64,000 nucleotides of DNA from an uncultured Lachnospiraceae bacterium (GTDB lineage: Bacteria; Bacillota; Clostridia; Lachnospirales; Lachnospiraceae): contig CASCGD010000001.1 of the NCBI GenBank assembly GCA_949132985.1, forward strand, positions 1 to 64,000, read 5' to 3'. A program made the position numbers and the translations under genes. Position 1 is the stretch's first letter, and every line of letters begins with the position of its first letter. Under the pieces are notes generated by a model. The model did not search any database and was not told the DNA's origin. It saw only the letters and a list, made by a program, of their open reading frames with translations. This document shows, piece by piece, positions 22,953-31,342 of this stretch.

Positions 22953-23624
22953 CTACCATCCGATTGAAGAACGAAGTTCTTTGATCAACTCATCCATATC
23001 TCCCTCTTTGAAAATACTGCTCGTTCCCGCGACAAAAATATCGGAACCATTCTCATACAGCTTTGCCGCATTCTCACACGAAATATTTCCGTCCGATTCG
23101 ATATAAATATCCTTATATCCAAGCTCATCCAGATATCTGCGCACACGCGCCGTCTTTTCAATCGTATGAGGAACGATCGCCTGACCCGTAAATCCGGGGT
23201 TTACATTCAGCACAAGCACACCGGCAATATAATCCCCCACCTCCTCCAGCACCTGAATCGGGGTTCCGGGATTTAATGCAATTACCGGAATAACACCACG
23301 CTTTGCCAGATAATCCAGGCACTTATGGATATGGTGCGTGCCCTCGTAGTGGAAGGACACATGCTCTCCCGGCTGGAAATCGAACCAGTCCAGCTTATCC
23401 TCCGCCCGGTCGATCATCAGATGGCAGTCGATGGTAATGTTCGTCTTTTTCCGCAGTCGGCGTATAAAATCCGGTCCGTAAGCAAGGTTTGGAACAAATG
23501 TACCATCCATGACATCCACATGAAGATACTCAACCTGATTGCGCTCAAATATATTAATATATTCCATAATCTGATCAAATCCGGCGCACATGATCGATGC
23601 AGATATTTTTCCTTTTTCTCTCAT
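22953..23624 (-). CDS. Ribulose-phosphate 3-epimerase family protein
   Basis: SASIMCAGF, LHVDVMDGTFVPNLAYGP, DCHLMI, VLVLNVNPGFTGQ. Confidence 0.9.
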   Translation of the reverse strand: MREKGKISASIMCAGFDQIMEYINIFERNQVEYLHVDVMDGTFVPNLAYGPDFIRRLRKKTNITIDCHLMIDRAEDKLDWFDFQPGEHVSFHYEGTHHIHKCLDYLAKRGVIPVIALNPGTPIQVLEEVGDYIAGVLVLNVNPGFTGQAIVPHTIEKTARVRRYLDELGYKDIYIESDGNISCENAAKLYENGSDIFVAGTSSIFKEGDMDELIKELRSSIGW

Positions 23625-23660
23625 ATTCTTTTCCTTTTTTTCTCCCAGAATCAAAGTAGT

Positions 23661-23684
23661 GCCCGCTCACCTCCGCTCACGGGC
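23661..23684. repeat. 24-nt hairpin repeat, copy 1
   Basis: GCCCG-CTCACCTCCGCTCA-CGGGC; near-identical copy at 60246. Confidence 0.5.
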
Positions 23685-23712
23685 ATGTCATCGGAAGCCA
23701 TTCCATAAAATG

Positions 23713-25359
23713 CTACGCATTTTGCCTTCCTCCTAATATAATCTGATCAATTACGCGGTCCGTCGCCTTGCCGTCCGTGTACGTAAAATTCTTCTTCACA
23801 AATTCTTTCAGCGATTCTTTCGAATATTCTTCCTTTTTGAGCGCTTCTAACAGATCATCAAACCGGCTGACAATCTTGCCCGGAACGGTATCTTCATAGG
23901 CCTCATAAAAATCGCGCGTTGCCTCATACATTTTCTGGTCGAAGGCGAAGAAATACATCGGTCTTCCCTCCAGAAGAGAAAACTCGTAAATAATCGACGA
24001 GTAATCTGTGATCAGCGCATCCACGATAAAAAGAATATCATTGACCTCACGGTAAGAGGCCGCATCGCACATATAATCCTTATACTGCTCCGGAATCTGT
24101 ATCTGCTCCCGCACAAACGGATGCATCTTAATAATCAGATATTCGTCGCGCTCCTTTAAAAACTCACCCCACTTCTCGAAGTCCAGCTTCTCAAAAGGAA
24201 AGTAGGCGTTTAACGCATTTTCACCGCGGAAAGTTGGTGCATAGAGGTATACACGCTTTGCCTCCTTCGCCCGGGGAAACTCCTCATACATGCGCGCCAT
24301 AGTTTTCTTCTTATACTCATCATCGAAGAAAATATCCGTACGCGGGATGCCAACCGGATAAAACTTGCTCTCGTCAATACAAAAGCCCTCCGCGTGGTGC
24401 AGTGCGGAATGATAAGAGCTGACCGGCATATGCGTATAGCACTTGTGCACCCGGGTGTTCAGCGGCGGCGCACCGGGCTTGTCCATGCGCTCGAAGCCCA
24501 GCGATTTAAAGGCACCGCAGGCATGCCAGAGCTGTATCACCTTCACCCGCGGGTCATAATCAAATTTATAGATATCCGGGTAATAATCGTCTATCATAAT
24601 GATATCAGACGTTGCCAAAAGCTTCGTGAACCGAAACTTTTTTGCAAAGCTGCGCTTTGCATCAATACTGGGTTTAAAATCAAAGAAAAACTTATACTGC
24701 TTGTCCAGCCCCCGCTCCATCATGCGCTCATAGACAAACTGTTCATTTCCGCCGATCTGAGCCCGTGAACCGGATGCAAACAGGATACGGTTTCCCTCAT
24801 ATTTTGCGTGCTTCCGGTAATGCGCAAACACCCGCAGGGAAAACCAGTGGGTAATCTCCCAGAGATTGTGCTTCAGGTTATGTTTAAACTTATTGAATGC
24901 TTTTTTTATAAAAAAGACTCGCGGCTTTGGAATCGCCACCCGCACATGCAGAAAATAAGCCCCGGTGTCCAGATCCACCCCTGAATATCCCCGGAAAAAA
25001 TGCCCGCCGTTGCGATAAATGACCATATTCAACGGATTATCGCGCTCCGTGTTCAGCTCCGGCTGATAATCTGGTGCAAAAGCCGCATCCGCCAGCCGCT
25101 TGCCGCCTTCGTAAGCAGCCAAATAGTAGCTGCCCCGTTCCATGGGCGCCTCATTATTTACGCTGAGCACATTCATGGAAAGATGGAAGTGATTGCCGTC
25201 CCATTCCAAATGCTGCGGCTTCGTACGTTCACCGGTCGCTTCATTCCAAAATTCTAACTGCGGCTTCTTTTTGCCTGCGTGCAGAGCCTCGCCCCACACA
25301 TGAAAAATAATTCGCTTAAACTCCACCCGATGGAGGAGTATCGTTGTCTCTGTCGCCAT
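23713..25359 (-). CDS. CDP-glycerol glycerophosphotransferase / teichoic-acid polymerase family protein
   Basis: Family motifs VIQLWHACGAFKSLGF, YAPTFRGE, DALITDYSSIIYEFSLLEGRPMYFFAFD. Confidence 0.88.
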   Translation of the reverse strand: MATETTILLHRVEFKRIIFHVWGEALHAGKKKPQLEFWNEATGERTKPQHLEWDGNHFHLSMNVLSVNNEAPMERGSYYLAAYEGGKRLADAAFAPDYQPELNTERDNPLNMVIYRNGGHFFRGYSGVDLDTGAYFLHVRVAIPKPRVFFIKKAFNKFKHNLKHNLWEITHWFSLRVFAHYRKHAKYEGNRILFASGSRAQIGGNEQFVYERMMERGLDKQYKFFFDFKPSIDAKRSFAKKFRFTKLLATSDIIMIDDYYPDIYKFDYDPRVKVIQLWHACGAFKSLGFERMDKPGAPPLNTRVHKCYTHMPVSSYHSALHHAEGFCIDESKFYPVGIPRTDIFFDDEYKKKTMARMYEEFPRAKEAKRVYLYAPTFRGENALNAYFPFEKLDFEKWGEFLKERDEYLIIKMHPFVREQIQIPEQYKDYMCDAASYREVNDILFIVDALITDYSSIIYEFSLLEGRPMYFFAFDQKMYEATRDFYEAYEDTVPGKIVSRFDDLLEALKKEEYSKESLKEFVKKNFTYTDGKATDRVIDQIILGGRQNA

Positions 25360-25378
25360 GCATTCTCCTTTTTCTCGT

Positions 25379-26461
25379 CTAGCCTTCATCCCCGATCTCA
25401 ATCATCACCTTCAAAAGGAATTCTTTATTCTTTTCTCTGCGGATAAGCTCGAAGGCTTTCTCGTATTCGTCCAGGGAAAAACGATGCGTGATGAGCTGCC
25501 CGAAATCAAAGTCGCTGTTTTTCATCCAGTCTACGACTACTGCCCAGTCGTTTGCACTGGAATTAAAGCTGCTGTTCCACGAACCCATCAATGTCTTTTG
25601 CTTTCGCAGCACAGACCAGTAAATATTCTTATCCATCGCCAGATCGCCCTTTGGATTGCCCAGCAGAACAATTCGGCCAAAAGTGCCCGCCAAATCCACC
25701 GATCGCTCAATCGTCGCGCTCGAGCCAACCGCCTCAAACACCACATCAAAGCCATCCCCTCCGGTAATGGATAAAATCTGCTCGCGGCAGTGCTCATCTG
25801 TCAGGTTCACCGCCTCAAAGCCGAGCTTCTTCGCATACGCCAGCTTATTCTCCGAGCGCCCGCAGATCACGATCTGATCCGTAAGGTTTTTTGCAAAGGC
25901 CGCCACCAGAAAGCCGATCGTCCCGGTTCCGACCACCGCCACCTTTTCGCCCTTTTTGATATTGCCAATATTCACCGCATGCAGGCTGACCGCAGACGGC
26001 TCGCACAGCGCCGCTGTCGCATAGGGCAGCGCATCGTCAAAGGGCACCAGATTCCACACCGGTACAACAAGATACTCCGCGAAGCCTCCGTCACAGCGGG
26101 AACCAAAGTAGTTGTAATTGCTGCACTGCGCGTACTGTTCTGTTTTGCAGGCGTCGCACTCCCTGCACGGGAGCATCGGAAATACACTGGCACGTCGTCC
26201 GAGCAATGCCTCATCCACATCGTCCGCCACTGCCACAATTCTTCCTGCAAACTCATGTCCCGGAATCGTCGGAAAATGATAAGTTCCGGTCACAAAAACC
26301 CGTTCCTTATCACTCGAACAGATACCGCAAGCCTGAATCTGCAAAAGCACGCTGCCCTTCGCCAGCTCCGGTACAGGCACGGTTAAAAGCCGCAGGTCCC
26401 CCACATCGCGCAGCACAAGTGCCCGCATCTCTTTCGGGTATTCATCTATGATTTTTTTCAT
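25379..26461 (-). CDS. Zinc-dependent alditol-phosphate dehydrogenase (GatD/sorbitol-dehydrogenase-like)
   Basis: CGICSSDKERVFVTGTYHFPTIPGHEFAG; CRECDACKTEQYAQCSNYNYFGSRCDGGFAEY. Confidence 0.8.
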   Translation of the reverse strand: MKKIIDEYPKEMRALVLRDVGDLRLLTVPVPELAKGSVLLQIQACGICSSDKERVFVTGTYHFPTIPGHEFAGRIVAVADDVDEALLGRRASVFPMLPCRECDACKTEQYAQCSNYNYFGSRCDGGFAEYLVVPVWNLVPFDDALPYATAALCEPSAVSLHAVNIGNIKKGEKVAVVGTGTIGFLVAAFAKNLTDQIVICGRSENKLAYAKKLGFEAVNLTDEHCREQILSITGGDGFDVVFEAVGSSATIERSVDLAGTFGRIVLLGNPKGDLAMDKNIYWSVLRKQKTLMGSWNSSFNSSANDWAVVVDWMKNSDFDFGQLITHRFSLDEYEKAFELIRREKNKEFLLKVMIEIGDEG

Positions 26462-26513
26462 TTTCTGTCTTTCCTGTCCTTTCCGCAACCGTTCGTTTCA
26501 TGCCAAACCAAAC

Positions 26514-27233
26514 TTACTTCTCATTTTCTTTTTCCCTCGCCAATACGCTCCGCACCAGCGCCAGATCACTGTCTGTCGTGATTTTGAAATTGATCGTATC
26601 ACCGGGAATCATGTGAATCGGCTGATGATTCATCGTACAGATCTGCGATGTACCAACGATGACCTTCCGCTGTTCTTCGGTGAGCGCCGCCTGCATGTCC
26701 AGAAAATGCTTTAAATTAAAGCTGTCAGGCGCCTGCCCATGGAAAATCTCGGAGCGCACCGGAATATCATCCACAACCGTTCCTGAAACGGAATGGAGCA
26801 TCGTATCGCTTGCCGGAACCGCCGCCACGCAAGCGCCGTATTTTGCCGCCGCATCGATACTGTCATTTAAAATCTGTCTCGTCACAAACGGGCGTGCCGC
26901 GTCGTGGATGACAATCACATCGTCCTCCCCAATTCCATGATCTGCCTCGATGGCATCCGTCACATTGTGAATCGTATCCATGCGCTCTTTTCCGCCCAGC
27001 AAAATCCGAATCTTCCCCGGCGTATCCACCCGCTCTGCAGCCAGTTTTTTCATATAATCCTCGTAGTCGGAATGAACGGCTATATACAGATAATCAAACC
27101 GTTCCACCGCTAACATATGTTCAATGGTATAGAGAATAATCGGCTTTCCGTCCATTTCCACAAACTGCTTGGGAATGTCAATGCTCTTCATTCTTGAGCC
27201 AGTTCCACCGGCAAGAATCGCTCCATAAATCAT
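26514..27233 (-). CDS. IspD/TarI-family cytidylyltransferase
   Basis: AILAGGTGSRMKSIDIPKQFVEMDGKPIILYT; VIHDAARPFVT. Confidence 0.9.
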   Translation of the reverse strand: MIYGAILAGGTGSRMKSIDIPKQFVEMDGKPIILYTIEHMLAVERFDYLYIAVHSDYEDYMKKLAAERVDTPGKIRILLGGKERMDTIHNVTDAIEADHGIGEDDVIVIHDAARPFVTRQILNDSIDAAAKYGACVAAVPASDTMLHSVSGTVVDDIPVRSEIFHGQAPDSFNLKHFLDMQAALTEEQRKVIVGTSQICTMNHQPIHMIPGDTINFKITTDSDLALVRSVLAREKENEK

Positions 27234-27260
27234 TTGCTTCTTCCTCCAAAAATATACTTT

Positions 27261-27383
27261 GAGCAGTGCCGCCCGAAAAACCGCCGGTCTTCCGGGCTCT
27301 CGGGCATTCGCCCTATCAAAACGACAGTGGGAAAATTTGCCTGCAGACAGTTAATTTCCCACTTTATCGTTTTGGCACCGCTC
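27261..27383 (-). other. Candidate structured 5' leader of the cytidylyltransferase operon
   Basis: Outer stem GAGCGGTGCC/GGCACTGCTC plus inner stems, between an extended -10 at 27397-27402 and the 27233 start. Confidence 0.5.
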
Positions 27384-27396
27384 ATTGCTTACGGGT

Positions 27397-27406
27397 ATTA
27401 TACCAC
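27397..27406 (-). promoter_or_regulatory. Putative extended -10 promoter (TGGTATAAT)
   Basis: Just downstream of the rplL terminator on the minus strand. Confidence 0.45.
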
Positions 27407-27414
27407 AATTTTCA

Positions 27415-27452
27415 AAAAAGAAAACCCCACAGAATCATCTGCGGAGTCTTCA
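27415..27452 (-). terminator. Intrinsic terminator after rplL
   Basis: Minus: GACTCCGCAGATGATTCTGTGGGGTTTTCTTTTTT. Confidence 0.7.
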
Positions 27453-27485
27453 TTCGGGTTGGGCTGTTCAAAAAACAATTTTTCT

Positions 27486-27851
27486 TTATTTAAGTGTAAC
27501 CTTTGCTCCCTCTGCCTCAAGTCTTGACTTGATATCCTCAGCGGTAGCCTTGTCAGCCTGCTCCTTAACAATCTTGGGCGCGTTGTCAACCACTTCCTTC
27601 GCCTCTTTTAAGCCAAGGCCGGTTACCTCACGTACAACCTTAATTACCTTAACCTTGTTCGGGCCGATCTCTGTCAGCTCTACATCAAACTCAGTCTTCT
27701 CCTCTGCCGCTGCAGCCTCTCCGCCTGCTGCCGCAACGACTACACCTGCTGCTGCAGATACGCCAAACTCTTCTTCACATGCTTTTACTAAATCATTTAA
27801 CTCTAATACGGTTAAGCCTTTGATAACCTCAATGATCTCTGCTGTTGTCAT
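27486..27851 (-). CDS. rplL: 50S ribosomal protein L7/L12
   Basis: [31 protein letters not shown]...[34 protein letters not shown]. Confidence 0.98.
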   Translation of the reverse strand: MTTAEIIEVIKGLTVLELNDLVKACEEEFGVSAAAGVVVAAAGGEAAAAEEKTEFDVELTEIGPNKVKVIKVVREVTGLGLKEAKEVVDNAPKIVKEQADKATAEDIKSRLEAEGAKVTLK

Positions 27852-27904
27852 TTTGTTTTCCTCCTGAATTTTTATTTTACATTTTAATCATGGAAGTCCT
27901 TTGT

Positions 27905-28005
27905 GCTAAGCTCATGCTGCGCTCACGCTCGCATGCACCAGCCTCAAAGAACGACCTCGCACCGCGCTCTGTCTGCGCTTCGCCTGCCGCTCGCTAGTTG
28001 CTTTC
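27905..28005 (-). repeat. 101-nt dispersed repeat, copy B (end of rplJ and rplJ-rplL spacer)
   Basis: Aligns without gaps to 29653-29753; shared core CTCAAAGAACGACCTCGC and GCTCTGTCTGCGCTTCGC and CGCTAGTTGCTTTC. Confidence 0.85.
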
Positions 28006-28509
28006 GGCCTCTGCAGGCGCTGCCTCTCCATCCTTCTCTGCAATCTGTTTGATAACACGAGCGAAGTTTGCAATCGGCGACTGCATGCTTCCCAGCAATC
28101 TGGAGAGCAGTACTTCTCTGGACGGGATTGCGGAAATGCTCTTCATTCCCTCTGCATCATAGAAATTGCCCTCTACAACACCGGCCTTGATTTCCAGTGC
28201 AGGCGCTTTCTTTGCGAACTCCGCCAAAACTCTTGCCGGCGCAGTCGCGTCTGTGGCAGAGATCGCAATCGCATTCGGTCCCTCTAATACGTCTGAGAGG
28301 CTCTCGAATTCCGTTCCCTTAAAAGCGAAGTTCATAAAAGTATTCTTGTATACCTTATAAACAACTCCGGCTTCTCTTAACTGCTTACGTAACTGAGTAT
28401 CCTCGGCAACAGTCAATCCGCGATAGTCTACGATAACAACAGACTCTGCATCCTTGATGCTGTCGGCAATCTCCTGTACGATCGGCGCTTTTAATTCCAC
28501 TTTTGCCAC
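27994..28509 (-). CDS. rplJ: 50S ribosomal protein L10
   Basis: VAKVELKAPIVQEIADSIKDAESVVIVDYRGLTVAEDTQLRKQLREAGVVYKVYKNT; GTG start at 28509 behind AAAGGAGGTAAAAG. Confidence 0.95.
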   Translation of the reverse strand: MAKVELKAPIVQEIADSIKDAESVVIVDYRGLTVAEDTQLRKQLREAGVVYKVYKNTFMNFAFKGTEFESLSDVLEGPNAIAISATDATAPARVLAEFAKKAPALEIKAGVVEGNFYDAEGMKSISAIPSREVLLSRLLGSMQSPIANFARVIKQIAEKDGEAAPAEAESN

Positions 28510-28538
28510 GAATCTTTTACCTCCTTTTTTATTTTCAT

Positions 28539-28670
28539 CGTTCAGAGCCAAGGCAATTTGTAGCAAATACAGAAATCATGCTTGCATGAATGGCTGTATT
28601 TTTACAAATTTCTTTGGCGGATACGCCAAAGCGAGAAAATCCGCAGGATTTTCGATCCTGGCTCTGAACG
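28539..28670. repeat. 132-bp multi-arm palindromic element between L10 attenuator and rplJ
   Basis: Terminal CGTTCAGAGCCA/TGGCTCTGAACG and three internal perfect or near-perfect hairpins. Confidence 0.8.
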
Positions 28671-28693
28671 GTTCTACGCTGAAGACAAGGTAG

Positions 28694-28800
28694 AAAAAAC
28701 CCCTTCGCATTGCGCGAAGGGGCAGAATTTTTATCAAATCTCTCCTCGGCAGGCACTTTCGTTTACGCCTTACGGCACCTGCTGTCTTCGGCAACATACT
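28694..28800 (-). ncRNA. L10-type ribosomal-protein leader with intrinsic attenuator
   Basis: Structured AGCAGGTGCCGTAAGGCGTAAACGAAAGTGCCTGCCGAGGAGAG followed by CCCCTTCGCGCAATGCGAAGGGG-TTTTTT. Confidence 0.7.
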
Positions 28801-28805
28801 CGGTG

Positions 28806-28834
28806 ATTATATCACCTTATTTTTTTATTGTCAA
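28806..28834 (-). promoter_or_regulatory. Sigma-A promoter for rplJ-rplL (TTGACA-N17-TATAAT)
   Basis: Perfect consensus on minus strand between rplA and rplJ. Confidence 0.85.
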
Positions 28835-28845
28835 CCATTTTTGGC

Positions 28846-29538
28846 CTAAGCCAGCTTTGTCACATTGATCTTCACACCAGGTCCCATAGAAGCAGCCAAA
28901 GTACAGCTTCTGATATACTGACCCTTTAATGAAGCGGGCTTTGCCTTGATGATTGCGCCAATTAAGCTCTGGAAGTTGTCCGCTAACTGCTCCTCCGTGA
29001 AGGAAGCTTTTCCAATCGGCACATGGATAATGTTTGATTTGTCTAATCTATACTCAATCTTACCGGCTTTGATGTCGTTGACAGCCTTGGTGACATCCAT
29101 CGTGACAGTACCTGCCTTGGGGTTGGGCATCAGGCCCTTCGGTCCAAGAACACGGCCCAGACGTCCTACAACGCCCATCATATCAGGCGTAGCAACCACA
29201 ACGTCGAAATCTAACCAGCCCTCGTTCTGGATCTTCGGGATCAGCTCCTCGCCGCCGACAAAGTCAGCGCCCGAAGCCTGCGCCTCGTCCAGCTTGGTTC
29301 CCTTTGCAAATACCAGTACCTTTACAGTCTTGCCTGTTCCGTGGGGCAGTACAACCGCGCCGCGAACCTGCTGTTCTGCATGGCGGCCATCGCAACCGGT
29401 TCTGATATGAACTTCAATGGTCTCATCAAATTTAGCAACCGCTGTCTTTTTCACCAGACCGATCGCCTCGGCTACATCATACTGAGTCATGCGGTCAATA
29501 TTCTTTGCAGCCTCCTGATATTTCTTTCCTCTTTTCAT
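28846..29538 (-). CDS. rplA: 50S ribosomal protein L1
   Basis: [53 protein letters not shown]. Confidence 0.98.
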   Translation of the reverse strand: MKRGKKYQEAAKNIDRMTQYDVAEAIGLVKKTAVAKFDETIEVHIRTGCDGRHAEQQVRGAVVLPHGTGKTVKVLVFAKGTKLDEAQASGADFVGGEELIPKIQNEGWLDFDVVVATPDMMGVVGRLGRVLGPKGLMPNPKAGTVTMDVTKAVNDIKAGKIEYRLDKSNIIHVPIGKASFTEEQLADNFQSLIGAIIKAKPASLKGQYIRSCTLAASMGPGVKINVTKLA

Positions 29539-29652
29539 TCTAATTTACCTCCTAGTGGTATTAACGGGTATGACCCTTCCACGATAAAGTATCAAAAGTC
29601 TTTTCGATGAATTTGCCTAAGTTATTTTTTGCTGAAAAATGAAGTTCTTTTC

Positions 29653-29753
29653 GCTAAGCTCGGACTTCGTTTTCACTCGTCCTTGCTAATCTCAAAGAAC
29701 GACCTCGCAACACGCTCTGTCTGCGCTTCGCTTGCCAATCGCTAGTTGCTTTC
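29653..29753 (-). repeat. 101-nt dispersed repeat, copy A (rplK-rplA spacer)
   Basis: Gap-free alignment to 27905-28005. Confidence 0.85.
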
Positions 29754-29755
29754 GA

Positions 29756-30181
29756 TCACTCTTCTACAGTAACTCCCATACTGCGGCAGGTTCCGGCGAT
29801 CATGCTCATCGCCGCCTCAACGCTTGCCGCGTTCAGATCCGGCATTTTCAGCTCTGCGATTTCCTGAAGCTTTGCTTTGGAGATAGTTGCAACCTTTGTC
29901 TTGTTCGGAACACCCGATCCGCTCTTAATGTTGCAAGCCTTCTTTATTAAAACTGCTGCAGGCGGAGTCTTTGTGATAAAGCTAAAGCTTCTGTCTGCGT
30001 ATACGGTGATCACTACAGGAATAATCAGATCGCCCTGATCTGCCGTTCTCGCGTTAAACTGCTTTGTGAACTCTACAATGTTCACGCCGTGCTGTCCAAG
30101 AGCAGGTCCGACCGGGGGCGCTGGTGTAGCTTTTCCGGCAGGGATCTGTAACTTGATATATCCTACTACTTTCTTTGCCAT
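29756..30181 (-). CDS. rplK: 50S ribosomal protein L11
   Basis: [30 protein letters not shown]. Confidence 0.98.
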   Translation of the reverse strand: MAKKVVGYIKLQIPAGKATPAPPVGPALGQHGVNIVEFTKQFNARTADQGDLIIPVVITVYADRSFSFITKTPPAAVLIKKACNIKSGSGVPNKTKVATISKAKLQEIAELKMPDLNAASVEAAMSMIAGTCRSMGVTVEE

Positions 30182-30218
30182 TTGGAAATTCCTCCTTTTT
30201 TAGAATGGAATGGTGAGA

Positions 30219-30737
30219 TCAAAAAGCCTTTCTGACCTCTGCGAAACTTATTTCTACCGGTGTTTCGCGACCGAATAGATCAACATTGATTGTCACGATC
30301 TGCTTATTATGATTCATTGACTGAATTACGCCAATCGTGTCTTTCCAGACACCTCCGATGACGGTAACCGTATCGCCTTCTTCAAAGTCAACTGTCACGC
30401 CCTCTGTCTTAATGCCCAGGTTTCTCATCTCGATGTCGGTGAGCGGAATCGGCTTGGAGCCCGGCCCTACAAAGCCTGTCACGCCGCGTGTATTTCTGAC
30501 CACATACCATGTGTCATCGTTCATGATCATATTGATCAGAACATACCCGGGAAACATCTTCTTCTGAACCTGCTTCTTCACACCGTTTTTCATCTCTGCC
30601 ACATCCAGCATGGGAACCCGAACCTCTAAAATCTGATCCTCCAGATGACGGTTTTCAATTGTCTTGTCAATATTAGCTTTTACCTTATTCTCATAACCAG
30701 AATAGGTATGCACTACATACCAATTTGCATCTGCCAT
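30219..30737 (-). CDS. nusG: Transcription termination/antitermination protein NusG
   Basis: ANWYVVHTYSGYENKVKANI; FPGYVLINMIMND; KOW domain. Confidence 0.97.
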   Translation of the reverse strand: MADANWYVVHTYSGYENKVKANIDKTIENRHLEDQILEVRVPMLDVAEMKNGVKKQVQKKMFPGYVLINMIMNDDTWYVVRNTRGVTGFVGPGSKPIPLTDIEMRNLGIKTEGVTVDFEEGDTVTVIGGVWKDTIGVIQSMNHNKQIVTINVDLFGRETPVEISFAEVRKAF

Positions 30738-30755
30738 ACTGTCACCTCATTCTTC

Positions 30756-30962
30756 CTATAATCCAACCAGAAAATTCACGCCATACTGAATAATGAAATC
30801 CAGAATTGCGATAATCAGACCTAAGATAATTGACGTGATAACAACTGCTGTTGTCTCCTTGGCAACGCTCTCTTTTGTCGGCCAGATAATCTTACGAAAT
30901 TCTGCCTTCAGACCTGTGAACCAACTTGTTTTCTGGGTTTCGATACTTTTCTCTGATCCCAT
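30756..30962 (-). CDS. secE: Preprotein translocase subunit SecE
   Basis: FRKIIWPTKESVAKET plus C-terminal TM; start MGSEKSI at 30962 behind AAAGGAAGTGATAAC. Confidence 0.93.
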   Translation of the reverse strand: MGSEKSIETQKTSWFTGLKAEFRKIIWPTKESVAKETTAVVITSIILGLIIAILDFIIQYGVNFLVGL

Positions 30963-31027
30963 GTTATCACTTCCTTTGCTCAGTCTCGGTTTTTGAATAG
31001 AAATGGAATACAAAATTATTTTGTTTC

Positions 31028-31177
31028 CTATTTTGTTTCCTTATGCATAGTATGCTTTCTGCAAAATCTGCAATACTTCTTTGTCTCCATTCTGTCCGGG
31101 TGAGTCTTTTTGTCTTTCGTCATGTTGTAATTACGCTGCTTGCATTCCGTACATGCTAATGTAATTCTTGTGCGCAC
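31028..31177 (-). CDS. rpmG: 50S ribosomal protein L33
   Basis: [52 protein letters not shown] start, GGAGG SD; absent from the ORF track. Confidence 0.95.
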   Translation of the reverse strand: MRTRITLACTECKQRNYNMTKDKKTHPDRMETKKYCRFCRKHTMHKETK

Positions 31178-31246
31178 AACTTCCACCTCCGTTACTTTCT
31201 ACTTGATTTTAGGCATAAAAAAAAGACCTACTTCCATCGCAAGCAT

Positions 31247-31275
31247 AATATAGCACGATTATTTCCGACCGTCAA
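31247..31275 (-). promoter_or_regulatory. Promoter for rpmG-secE-nusG (TTGACG-N17-TATATT)
   Basis: Minus strand motif upstream of rpmG. Confidence 0.65.
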
Positions 31276-31316
31276 TAATTTTTTGAATATTTTCACAAAA
31301 ATTTCGCATATGTTCT

Positions 31317-31342
31317 TAAGTTATGCATGCAATTGCCGATAT
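31317..31342 (+). promoter_or_regulatory. Sigma-28-like promoter (TAAG-N14-GCCGATAT)
   Basis: Close to TAAA-N15-GCCGATAT; upstream of FliD-like paralog. Confidence 0.55.

Noticed and set aside
22953-23624. Housekeeping rpe of the pentose-phosphate pathway
   Set aside because: Family is clear, but operon context suggests a pathway-specific epimerase; whether another rpe exists elsewhere cannot be seen here, so no symbol was assigned.
25379-26461. Naming the dehydrogenase tarJ
   Set aside because: The sequence looks closer to GatD/sorbitol-type alditol-phosphate dehydrogenases; context alone is not enough to assign TarJ.
28510-28566. ORF-track N-terminal extension of rplJ (MLQIALALNDENKKGGKRF)
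   Set aside because: It runs through the palindromic leader and the AGGAGG; L10 homology starts at VAKVELK, so a GTG start at 28509 is preferred.
31013-31060. Short direct repeat GAAACAAAATA at the end of rpmG
   Set aside because: Two 11-12-nt units around the stop codon are most simply a small slippage event, with no apparent function.
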